Part shown: positions 1-5,975 of the stretch, piece by piece
Numbering within the stretch: the first letter of the stretch is position 1
Layout of the letters: each line of letters opens with the position of its first letter
Assembly: GCA_019313605.1 (NCBI GenBank)
Contig: JAFDAW010000132.1
Coordinates: 1 to 7,427 of the forward strand
Reading direction: 5' to 3'
DNA: 7,427 nt
DNA from: Deltaproteobacteria bacterium
Lineage (GTDB): Bacteria; Myxococcota_A; UBA9160; SMWR01
Position numbers and translations under genes: made by a program
Notes under the pieces: generated by a model
The model's input: the letters and a program-made list of their open reading frames with translations, nothing else
The model's database searches: none
Told to the model about the DNA's origin: nothing

Positions 1-340
1 CGTCCGCGAATTCCTCCCCCGCCACCACGCAGTCCGCAGCACCTCTCTTGAAGGCCTCGAGTGCGAAGGACTCACTATTGTCGTCGTTGATGACGATCAC
101 GGGCGGGCCCGACGATTCCATCTCTTCGAGCAGCTTCCAGCATTCCGGTCCGAGGGCAGAATCCCCGACGATCAGGCTGACCGATCCATCGCGACAGCGC
201 GCACGGCACGCAGCGGCGCTTTGCAAGGTTTCGACTCGCGCGTCGGGGCCCAGTCTTCGTAGGGCCAAGATCGGATCCACTGCCGTGGACTCCACGGGTC
301 GCACGACAATGATTTGGACTTCGGAAGCCGCTCGCTTCAC
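1..340 (-). CDS. Partial signalling protein with N-terminal degenerate receiver-like domain
   Basis: This is the 5' end of a gene that leaves the window at position 1; 113 residues are visible. The fold pattern resembles a CheY-like receiver: a first strand (QIIVV, residues 9-13), a third strand ending in Asp60 (SLIVGD), a fourth strand (PVIVI) and an alpha4-beta5 stretch (ALEAFKRGAADCVV). Key receiver residues are missing. There is no acidic pair after strand 1 (RPVE instead), Asn85 sits where Ser/Thr is expected, and no Lys is seen at the end of strand 5. It is therefore probably a pseudoreceiver that does not take phosphate normally. The start is GTG at 338-340, because the upstream TAGGAG lies 8 bases away; the GTG at 347-349 overlaps that ribosome site. 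It is co-directional with the upstream NtrC-type gene (198-bp gap). By family habit such a domain could precede PAS and histidine kinase domains, but these are outside the window, so the product stays unnamed. Confidence 0.6.
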   Translation of the reverse strand, partial: MKRAASEVQIIVVRPVESTAVDPILALRRLGPDARVETLQSAAACRARCRDGSVSLIVGDSALGPECWKLLEEMESSGPPVIVINDDNSESFALEAFKRGAADCVVAGEEFAD

Positions 341-538
341 CTGGCTCACTCCTACGGGGGGCAGGTCGCCTGAACAACGGACGGTGAGACCATGCTGCAG
401 AGATGGCGGAGGACGAGCCTACCGGATCGGGCCCCGCCCCAGCAAGCGCGAAGCGTGAAACCGCCTGCCCGAATGATTGCGCGCTGGAGGCGAGCGCATC
501 CACAACTCGAACGCATCGCCGGGGGAGTGGGAGAGCGG

Positions 539-2011
539 TCAGCTGTCCCCGCCGATCCCGTACCGGTCCGAGGTAGAAGCAGCCGCCGATGATTCCGGCT
601 GACAGCGGCCTCCTGCGACAATGTCGTGCTTCGCGAGTTTTCGATAGAGGGTGCTGCGACCCACCCCGAGAATCCTTGCAGCAGCGCTGACATCGCCCGC
701 ACATTCCGCCAACGCTCGCTCGAGCGCGCACCGCTCGTAGGCATCCAGGGAAATCGGCAAATCCACTGGTACCGGCACCGAGGTCGAGCGGCGCGCCGGT
801 CGATTGATCGCCAGATCGGAAACGCGCAGCCGCGGCCCCGGGGCCAACGCCATGGCCGACTCGATGCTGTTCTCGAGTTCTCGGACGTTGCCCGGCCAAT
901 CGGATGCAATCAGCAACTCGAGAGCCCGCTCGTCGATCCCCTCGATTCGAGAATTCTCGTCCGCGTGCTTGTGGAGGAAATGATGGACGAGCAGCGGAAT
1001 GTCCTCGCGCCGCTCGCGAAGCGGTGGAATCACGACCCGAACCACATTGAGCCGATAGAAGAGATCCGTTCGAAAACCGCCCTCTTCGACCATCGACGCG
1101 AGATCGCGGTGGGTGGCAGAAATGACCCGAATATCGACGGGCACGGAGTTCGCCGCACCCACGGGCCGAATTTCTTTGTGCTGCAGGGCGCGCAGCAGTT
1201 TCGCCTGAACGTGCGGCGGGATCTCACCGATCTCGTCGAGGAAGAGTGTTCCCCGATTCGCGATCCGAAACAGTCCCGGCGAGCCAACCGCGCCCGTGAA
1301 GGCGCCCTTCTCGTGACCGAACAACTCGCTTTCGATGATCGTCTCGGGTAGAGCCCCGCAGTCCACCGGAACGAAATCGCCCGAAGAGCGCGGGCTGCTG
1401 GAATGGATTGCATAGGCGACCAGTTCTTTGCCGGTCCCGCTCTCCCCCTGGACCAGAACGTGGCTTTCGTTGTGCCTGAGACTGTGAACCTTGCTCGCCA
1501 GGGTTCGCATGGCGCGCGATTTGCCGACGAGCTGCGGAATCGAAGAGCGCGCGCGCAGCTCGTCTTCGAGCTGGCGGTTGCGGCGAACAAGGCTGCGCCT
1601 TTCGATCGCCTTGCGAACGGTGGTTTGGATCCGGTGAACATCGTCGAATGGTTTCTCGAGATAATCGAAGGCGCCTCGTCGGATGCAGCCCACGGCACTC
1701 TCGATACTGCCGTGGCCGGTCATGACGATGACCTCGATTTCCGGGCGCATGCTCTTGATCTGCTCGAGCAACTGAAGTCCGCTGACCGGCCCGAGCAGGA
1801 GGTCGACGAGTACCGCGTCGAGGCGAGGATCGGTGAGATAGGGCTCCGCCTCTGCCACAGATTCCGCGAGCGCGACCTCGTAGCCGACCCGCTCGAGAAC
1901 CCGCTTCAACGACCGGAGCAAGAGCGCCTCGTCGTCAACGAGAAGCACGAAGCCAGCCTCTTCAGGCGGGGAATAGTGTTGGTCGACGGATCCCGCACTC
2001 GAGGCTGCCAT
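539..2011 (-). CDS. NtrC-family sigma-54-dependent response regulator (REC-AAA+-Fis HTH)
   Basis: A complete 490-residue bacterial enhancer-binding protein, usual length for the NtrC family. The receiver covers about residues 20-135 with acidic pair Asp26/Asp27, phosphoacceptor Asp70 (VLVDLLLG), Thr98 and Lys120 (LEKPF). The AAA+ domain has Walker A GESGTGKE (189-196), an intact sigma-54-contacting GAFTGA loop (236-241) and Walker B LFLDEIGE (256-263), followed by DLFYRLNVV and WPGNVRELEN. A Fis-type helix-turn-helix lies at about 439-462 (AAARILGVGRSTLYRKL), then a Ser/Ala-rich tail. By family, phosphorylation of Asp70 should release ATPase activity that opens sigma-54 promoters. The start chosen is ATG at 2009-2011, with AGG six bases upstream. 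A longer frame opens at TTG (2090-2092), but it would add 27 unconserved residues without a good ribosome site. The gene is divergent from a second NtrC-type gene and followed by the partial receiver-like gene. Its cognate kinase is not identifiable here. Confidence 0.93.
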   Translation of the reverse strand: MAASSAGSVDQHYSPPEEAGFVLLVDDEALLLRSLKRVLERVGYEVALAESVAEAEPYLTDPRLDAVLVDLLLGPVSGLQLLEQIKSMRPEIEVIVMTGHGSIESAVGCIRRGAFDYLEKPFDDVHRIQTTVRKAIERRSLVRRNRQLEDELRARSSIPQLVGKSRAMRTLASKVHSLRHNESHVLVQGESGTGKELVAYAIHSSSPRSSGDFVPVDCGALPETIIESELFGHEKGAFTGAVGSPGLFRIANRGTLFLDEIGEIPPHVQAKLLRALQHKEIRPVGAANSVPVDIRVISATHRDLASMVEEGGFRTDLFYRLNVVRVVIPPLRERREDIPLLVHHFLHKHADENSRIEGIDERALELLIASDWPGNVRELENSIESAMALAPGPRLRVSDLAINRPARRSTSVPVPVDLPISLDAYERCALERALAECAGDVSAAARILGVGRSTLYRKLAKHDIVAGGRCQPESSAAASTSDRYGIGGDS

Positions 2012-2042
2012 GCCAGACCTATCGGTTTCGAAATCGAGGCGC

Positions 2043-2071
2043 TTGAATGGTTCGGCCGGGCTCTCTAAGAT
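2043..2071 (+). promoter_or_regulatory. Candidate sigma-70-type promoter for the second NtrC-type gene
   Basis: TTGAAT (2043-2048) and TAAGAT (2066-2071) are separated by exactly 17 bases, each matching four of six consensus positions. Transcription would begin near 2078, giving a leader of about 30 nucleotides made up mostly of the hairpin at 2083-2099. It lies in the divergent gap, so activity could also interfere with the minus-strand gene. The match is moderate and could be chance. Confidence 0.4.
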
Positions 2072-2082
2072 AAGCGCGCCCC

Positions 2083-2099
2083 CCTCCGCCAAGCGGAGG
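2083..2099 (+). promoter_or_regulatory. Perfect hairpin sequestering the ribosome binding site
   Basis: CCTCCGC (2083-2089), a CAA loop and GCGGAGG (2093-2099) form a perfect 7-bp stem. The 3' arm contains GGAGG (2095-2099), the Shine-Dalgarno of the following gene, placed 8 bases before CTG at 2108. In the mRNA the anti-Shine-Dalgarno-like CCTCC would pair with it and block ribosome access. The pairing is seen directly; a regulatory role is inferred. Confidence 0.55.
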
Positions 2100-2107
2100 T
2101 AATTTCA

Positions 2108-3589
2108 CTGCGTGAATCCAACATCCTCGTCGTTGACGACGAGGAACTCTATCGGCGAGCCCTCGAGCGTATCCTCGTTCGCGTAGGCCATAACGTCGCC
2201 ACGGCGCGCGACGCCACATCTGCGCTCGAAATCGTCTCGGGCCAGCCGATCGACCTGGTTCTCGCAGACGTCAAGATGCCCGGAATCAACGGCCTCGAGC
2301 TGGTGCGGCAGATTCACGAGTTTGCACCGGACCTGCCCTGCATCGTGATCACGGGCTTCGGAAGCCCGGAAAGCTCGGTCGAAGCCCTCAAAGCCGGCGC
2401 CTACTGGTACCTGGAAAAGCCCTTCGATCAGGGCCACCTCGACGTGGTGCGAAGGCTCGTCGAGCAGGCCATCGAGCACGGCCGGTTGAAATCCGAGAAT
2501 CGGCTCCTGCAGGGTCAACTTCAGTCGAGATACCGATTCGAGAACATCATCGGCTCGAGCAGCGCGCTGCGCAGCGTGCTGGAGACCGTCTCCAAGGTGG
2601 CGTTGACGGAAAGCACGGTTCTCATCACCGGAGAGAGCGGAACCGGCAAAGAACTCGTGGCGCGAGCGATCCATTTCAACAGCAAGCGGGCGGACAAGAT
2701 GTTCGTCACCGTCAACTGCGGAGCGATTCCGGAAGAGCTGCTCGAATCCGAACTCTTCGGCCACGTTCGCGGCGCCTTCACCAATGCCGTCGCCAATCGC
2801 GAAGGGCGATTTTCGGTTGCCCACGAGGGCACAATCTTTCTCGATGAGATCGGAGACATGAGCTCCACCTTGCAGGTGAAGCTGCTGCGGGTGCTCCAGG
2901 ATCGCACCTTCGAACCCGTCGGCTCGTCCAAGACCCAGAGCGTGGACGTGCGCGTCATCGCCGCGACCAATCAGGACCTCGAGGATGCGATTGCCGAGCG
3001 CCGCTTCCGAGAAGACCTCTTCTACCGACTCAATGTCATTCCGATCGTGGTCCCGCCGCTTCGAGAGCGCCAAGACGACATCCCGCTGCTCGCCCAGCAC
3101 TTCTTGGACATCGCCAACGAAGGCCGTGGTAACGAGACCGTCGAATTCTCCGACGAGGTCATCGAACGAATGACCAGCTTCGGTTGGCCCGGAAACGTCC
3201 GAGAACTCGAAAATCTCGTCGAGCGCCTGGTGACTCTCTGCTCCGCTCCCGAGATCGTCGCGAGTGACTTGCCGAAGTCACTACAGGTGAGCAGTCCGCC
3301 ACCGCCCACCGCTCCTCAGATCCCACCGCAAGGATTGAGCTTCCGCGACGTAGTCGACCAGTTCGAATCGGACCTGATCCTCCAGGCACTTGAAATCACC
3401 CATGGCAACAAGAACCGCGCCGCGCAGCTGATCCGGATGAATCGAACGACGATGCTCGAGAAAATGAAGAAGAAGGGTGTCAAGTTCGATGGAACGTCGC
3501 GCGATTCAATAGATACAGATGGAAGTGCCCCAACACGGGACGCCGGACCGGAGACAGGCGATATACCGGATCCCCAGCGTTCGCACTGA
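2108..3589 (+). CDS. NtrC-family sigma-54 activator with GAFTNA loop and probable CTG start
   Basis: A 493-residue REC-AAA+-Fis protein. The receiver has Asp10/Asp11, phosphoacceptor Asp54 (VLADVKMPG), Thr82 and Lys104 (YLEKPF). The AAA+ domain has Walker A GESGTGKE (175-182) and Walker B IFLDEIGD (243-250). The sigma-54 loop reads GAFTNA (222-227), with Asn226 (AAT, 2783-2785) replacing the second Gly. After a Pro-rich linker (SSPPPPTAPQIPP) the Fis-type helix-turn-helix (about 433-457) ends in NRTTMLEKMKKKG, which resembles the C-termini of FleQ/FlrC-type flagellar activators, then a 36-residue polar tail. No ATG, GTG or TTG occurs in frame between the stop codon at 2066-2068 and the receiver core. 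CTG at 2108 sits 8 bases after GGAGG and is the best start; ATT at 2102 is too close to it. The first in-frame ATG (2276) would remove half the receiver. It is divergent from the other NtrC-type gene, and a sigma-54 promoter and fliA follow it. A role in flagellar control is inferred, not shown. Confidence 0.88.
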   Translation: MRESNILVVDDEELYRRALERILVRVGHNVATARDATSALEIVSGQPIDLVLADVKMPGINGLELVRQIHEFAPDLPCIVITGFGSPESSVEALKAGAYWYLEKPFDQGHLDVVRRLVEQAIEHGRLKSENRLLQGQLQSRYRFENIIGSSSALRSVLETVSKVALTESTVLITGESGTGKELVARAIHFNSKRADKMFVTVNCGAIPEELLESELFGHVRGAFTNAVANREGRFSVAHEGTIFLDEIGDMSSTLQVKLLRVLQDRTFEPVGSSKTQSVDVRVIAATNQDLEDAIAERRFREDLFYRLNVIPIVVPPLRERQDDIPLLAQHFLDIANEGRGNETVEFSDEVIERMTSFGWPGNVRELENLVERLVTLCSAPEIVASDLPKSLQVSSPPPPTAPQIPPQGLSFRDVVDQFESDLILQALEITHGNKNRAAQLIRMNRTTMLEKMKKKGVKFDGTSRDSIDTDGSAPTRDAGPETGDIPDPQRSH

Positions 3590-3715
3590 ACCCGCAACGG
3601 CGGATTTCGGATCGCGGACGAGCGGCACTTCACCGGCAAAACGCTGACGGTTTCGTAACCGTTCCGCGCCGCAAGCGTCGAACCGCTGACGCTGTTGCGC
3701 ACCGGTGAGATCGAC

Positions 3716-3732
3716 TGCCGCCATCGGCGGCA
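3716..3732. promoter_or_regulatory. Perfect 17-bp inverted repeat, candidate activator site or hairpin
   Basis: TGCCGCC-ATC-GGCGGCA has perfect 7-bp arms, about 175-190 bases before the predicted fliA transcription start and 127 bases after the preceding stop codon. It could be an upstream activator site. It could also end transcription of the preceding gene, but no T-run follows, so an intrinsic terminator is unlikely. Confidence 0.35.
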
Positions 3733-3878
3733 TGTGAATGAACCTCGTTCCGGACTCCTGCAATCCGTTTTGGCGCGATCGAAAACCTAGCGAAATCAAG
3801 CACCTAAGCTGGATCGAGGCCATCTTGCCGGCGAGTTGCATTCCGCAACCCGCCCTCGATTTCAGCATTCCAACCCGA

Positions 3879-3896
3879 TTGGCACAGCGCGTGCTT
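3879..3896 (+). promoter_or_regulatory. Sigma-54 (RpoN) promoter upstream of fliA
   Basis: TTGGCACAGCGCGTGCTT contains the -24 core TTGGCAC (3879-3885) and the -12 core TGC (3892-3894). The invariant GG and GC are separated by exactly 10 bases. The only core departure is GTGC for TTGC at -12. Transcription is expected near 3905, giving a leader of about 80 nucleotides before fliA. Two sigma-54 activator genes lie immediately upstream, which supports the assignment. Confidence 0.75.
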
Positions 3897-3967
3897 CTCT
3901 GCGCAACCAACGAGCACGAAGCTGCAAATAGCCAAGTGCTCTGGGACCTAAAAGCATTCCGTCAGCC

Positions 3968-3976
3968 GAGGAGAGG
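3968..3976 (+). promoter_or_regulatory. Ribosome binding site of fliA
   Basis: The purine-rich GAGGAGAGG ends 9 bases before ATG at 3986 and supports that start. Confidence 0.7.
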
Positions 3977-3985
3977 AATTCATTC

Positions 3986-4750
3986 ATGGAAGGTCTGCTC
4001 AGAGAAGCGAAAGAACAGAGTTCCGAGGTCCCCCCGTTGCTCAAAGAGCAGATCGTGCTCGAGCACACACCGCTAATCCGATACATCGTCAATCGAATCG
4101 CGGTTCGATTGCCTTCCCATATCGATCTCGATGACCTCCACAACACCGGTGTAATCGGCCTGATGGACGCCATCGACAAGTACGACCCCGAGAAGAACTG
4201 CAAGTTCAAGACCTACGCAGAATTCCGCATCAAGGGTGCAATTCTCGACCAACTCCGCTCGATGGACTGGGTGCCGCGCAGCGTTCGCCAGAAGAGCCGG
4301 AAGCTGGAGCGCGCTTACGGAGAAGTCGAGCAACGTCTGGGGCGCACAGCGAGCGAAGACGAAGTCGCGGATTCCCTCGGCATCCAGATCGATAAATTCC
4401 ACGAACTCCTCAACCAGGTGCGCGGTATTTCCCTGGTGAATCTCGAAGAAATTCGCGGAACCAACTCAGACGGCGATCGCACGGGCACCTTCAGCGACAT
4501 CGTCGAAGACGTCAATTCCGAAAATCCGTTCGCCTCATTGAAGCTCGCGGAGAGCAAGCAGGTGATCGCAGATACGATCGGGACACTCCCCGAAAAGGAG
4601 CGCCTGGTCATCTCTCTCTACTACTACGAAGATCTCAACATGAAGGAAATCGGATCGATCCTCGGCATCACAGAATCGCGTGTCTGCCAGATTCACACCA
4701 AATCCGTACTCCGACTGCGAGCCAAGCTCAAAGGCATGCTGGATCGCTAG
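3986..4750 (+). CDS. fliA: FliA/WhiG-family RNA polymerase sigma factor (sigma-28)
   Basis: A 254-residue group 3 sigma factor, usual length for the FliA/WhiG family. Sigma region 2 spans about residues 20-100, with DLDDLHNTGVIGLMDAI and the strongly conserved FKTYAEFRIKGAILDQLR, leading into SMDWVPRSVR. Region 3 follows (about 101-150: KLERAYGEVEQRLGR, then SEDEVADSLGI). Region 4 lies at about 199-250: LPEKERLVISLYYYEDL, then the helix-turn-helix MKEIGSILGITESRVCQIH. Region 1.1 is absent, as expected. By family it directs core polymerase to late flagellar, chemotaxis or motility promoters. The ATG is supported by GAGGAGAGG upstream. A sigma-54 promoter precedes it and two sigma-54 activators lie upstream, which fits a hierarchical flagellar cascade. 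No anti-sigma FlgM or flagellar structural gene is seen in the window, so WhiG-like control of another process is possible. The TAG stop overlaps the left end of the inverted-repeat element. Confidence 0.93.
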   Translation: MEGLLREAKEQSSEVPPLLKEQIVLEHTPLIRYIVNRIAVRLPSHIDLDDLHNTGVIGLMDAIDKYDPEKNCKFKTYAEFRIKGAILDQLRSMDWVPRSVRQKSRKLERAYGEVEQRLGRTASEDEVADSLGIQIDKFHELLNQVRGISLVNLEEIRGTNSDGDRTGTFSDIVEDVNSENPFASLKLAESKQVIADTIGTLPEKERLVISLYYYEDLNMKEIGSILGITESRVCQIHTKSVLRLRAKLKGMLDR

Positions 4751-4957
4751 CAGCCCGTTGAAAAACCCTTCGGTCGCCAGGCACGGCCCTTCGACCCGAT
4801 CTCTGCGTTACGAAACCTCGCCGTAGCGGCAGCTATGGCTGCGGTTTCGTGCCTTGACGGCCGGCGCAGCCGGCTAGCACTAGGTGGCCTTAGGCCACCG
4901 CGTCTCGGGCCGACTGGCCGCACCTGGCTCGGTCAGGGTTCTTCAACGGACTGCTAG
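4747..4957. repeat. 211-bp MITE-like element with terminal inverted repeats
   Basis: The ends begin CTAGCAGCCCGTTGAA (left) and, read on the minus strand, CTAGCAGTCCGTTGAA (right). Aligned without gaps, 40 of the first 53 positions match between the inverted ends. Internal hairpins are present: ACGAAACC/GGTTTCGT (4810-4817 with 4843-4850) enclosing GCCGTAGC/GCTATGGC (4820-4839, one mismatched pair); GCCGGC-GCA-GCCGGC (4860-4874); and GGTGGCC-TTA-GGCCACC (4883-4899). There is no open frame of note. It fills the gap between two convergent genes, so it may also end transcription from both sides. GATCG lies just outside each end (4742-4746 and 4960-4964), which may be a target duplication or an extension of the inverted repeat. 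It could be a non-autonomous mobile element or a family of structured intergenic repeats. Confidence 0.65.
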
Positions 4958-4996
4958 GCGATCGACCGAAGCGACCGACCCGCCGGCCCTGCGAAA

Positions 4997-5731
4997 TCAG
5001 GCGGATTCTTTCTCGTAGCGAACGAGGACAACGGTGATGTTGTCCTCACCGCCGCGCTCGTTTGCAAGGTCGACGAGATGCGCGCAGATCCCGTCGAGGT
5101 CGCTGCCGGCATTCGCCGCCTCAGCGATTTCTTCGTCGTGGACGAGCCCTGTCAGGCCGTCGGAACAGAGTACGAAGAGATCCCCCGGAGTGGATGTCAG
5201 CTCCGCGAGATCGGGAGCCACCTCGCGCCGCACACCGATAGCCCGAGTCAACACGTGCCGGTGCGGGTGTTCTCGAGCAGCCAGCTCCGTGATCTCGCGG
5301 CGTCGAACGAGTTCGCCGACGACCGAGTGATCGTCGGTCAGTTGCCGAATGCGACCGCCACGGACCAGATAAGCGCGGCTGTCTCCCACGTGTGCGAGCG
5401 CAACCCTCCCATCCACGGCCAGCAGCGAAACCAGCGTCGTCCCCATGCCGGAGTATTCGGCCTTGGTCTGAGCGGCGACGTAGATCTCCCGATTCGCGGC
5501 GGCGATGGTGCATCTCAGCTTTTCGGTGAGCGTCGCCGCCGAACCTTCGAGGGCTTCGAGCGCCGCCACGGCCGCTTCGGCGGCGAGGCGGCTGGCCAGC
5601 TGGCCGGCCTTGTGGCCCCCCATTCCATCGGCGACGACGAAATACCCCAACTCCGCTGCGATCGCGTAGCAGTCCTCATTGGCCCGGCGTCTGCGACCGA
5701 CGTCGGTTCGGGCGGCTGATCGGAGTATCAT
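4997..5731 (-). CDS. PP2C-family Ser/Thr protein phosphatase (Stp/PrpC type)
   Basis: A complete 244-residue single-domain PPM phosphatase, usual length for the bacterial Stp1/PrpC group; no membrane segment is seen, so it should be cytosolic. Family motifs occur in order: RRRRANED (13-20), the metal-binding DGMGGH (35-40, Asp35), GMGTTL (95-100), HVGDSRAYL (114-122), LTDDHSVV (131-138), LCSDGLTGLV (188-197, metal-binding Asp191) and GGEDNITVVLV (227-237, metal-binding Asp230). All catalytic metal ligands expected for the family are present, so it should be active on phosphoserine/phosphothreonine. The ATG at 5729-5731 is fixed by an in-frame TGA just upstream; the ribosome site is weak. It converges on fliA across the inverted-repeat element and is divergent from the response regulator gene. 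No Ser/Thr kinase partner is seen in the window; its substrate is unknown. Confidence 0.94.
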   Translation of the reverse strand: MILRSAARTDVGRRRRANEDCYAIAAELGYFVVADGMGGHKAGQLASRLAAEAAVAALEALEGSAATLTEKLRCTIAAANREIYVAAQTKAEYSGMGTTLVSLLAVDGRVALAHVGDSRAYLVRGGRIRQLTDDHSVVGELVRRREITELAAREHPHRHVLTRAIGVRREVAPDLAELTSTPGDLFVLCSDGLTGLVHDEEIAEAANAGSDLDGICAHLVDLANERGGEDNITVVLVRYEKESA

Positions 5732-5975
5732 GCGCTCTGGGGGCCCTCACAGCGTGCACCAGTCCGCCGGTCGACCCACGCGGCCGGAGGCGGAATACTC
5801 TCACCGGATTCATCGGAATGAGGGGGAGCCGCCTTGACCCCGCCGCCGGGCGCGCGCGGGGTGACAAAGGCAAAAAACCATTCAATTCCAGGGGATCCGC
5901 CGTCGATACTACATGTCGAGGAGCGCTGGCTCGAGCAGCACTGTTCTGCGCGACGCGTGCACCTGTGGGGGGACC
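5732..5975. other. Divergent intergenic region between phosphatase and response regulator genes
   Basis: A 244-bp gap likely holding promoters for both flanking genes. No convincing -35/-10 pair or sigma-54 site was found. An inverted repeat ACCCCGC-N12-GCGGGGT occurs at 5837-5862 and is followed by an A-rich stretch, not a T-run, so it is not an intrinsic terminator. A G-rich ribosome site (5967-5973) precedes the ATG at 5976. Confidence 0.4.

Larger units (their letters stand above)
3590..3985. other. 396-bp non-coding leader region upstream of fliA
   Basis: No convincing gene lies here; short open frames are shadows without ribosome sites or recognisable protein features. It holds several inverted repeats: ACGGTT-N4-AACCGT (3647-3662), AGCGTC-N8-GACGCT (3674-3693), TGCCGCC-ATC-GGCGGCA (3716-3732), GTTTT-N10-AAAAC (3767-3786) and GTTGC-N5-GCAAC (3835-3849). 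A direct repeat CGCTGACG occurs at 3642-3649 and 3684-3691, 42 bases apart. The sigma-54 promoter is at 3879-3896. Such a layout would suit upstream binding sites for an enhancer-binding protein. The 5-bp-arm repeats are expected by chance in a region this size; the 7-bp one is less so. Confidence 0.5.

Noticed and set aside
341..538. Promoter or terminator between the minus-strand NtrC-type gene and the receiver-like gene
   Set aside because: No hairpin with T-run, no GG-N10-GC sigma-54 site at the one TTGCT present, and no good -35/-10 pair was found on the minus strand.
75..899. Minus-strand open frame of 274 codons at the left edge
   Set aside because: It overlaps the NtrC-type gene and the receiver-like gene in another frame, with an Arg-rich translation typical of a shadow frame.
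2012..2092. TTG at 2090-2092 as the start of the minus-strand NtrC-type gene
   Set aside because: It adds 27 residues with no family resemblance and no good ribosome site, and overlaps the hairpin; ATG at 2009-2011 has an AGG six bases upstream.
2112..2114. GTG at 2112 as start of the second NtrC-type gene
   Set aside because: It is out of frame with the receiver and AAA+ domain.
2276..2278. ATG at 2276 as the start of the plus-strand NtrC-type gene
   Set aside because: It falls within the receiver after phosphoacceptor Asp54; a full receiver is encoded in frame upstream from 2108.
2105..3100. Long antisense open frame (331 codons, minus) across the second NtrC-type gene
   Set aside because: It mirrors conserved AAA+ coding sequence; high GC makes long antisense frames common, and the translation shows no family motifs.
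3949..3972. FliA-type (sigma-28) promoter TAAA...GCCGAGGA before fliA
   Set aside because: The spacing is 12 bases rather than about 15, and GCCGAGGA is partly the ribosome binding site.
3738..4076. Plus-strand open frame of 112 codons overlapping fliA
   Set aside because: It overlaps fliA in a different frame and spans the sigma-54 promoter; no protein features.
5837..5862. Inverted repeat ACCCCGC-N12-GCGGGGT as an intrinsic terminator
   Set aside because: No T-run follows on either strand, and it sits between divergent genes where a terminator is not expected.
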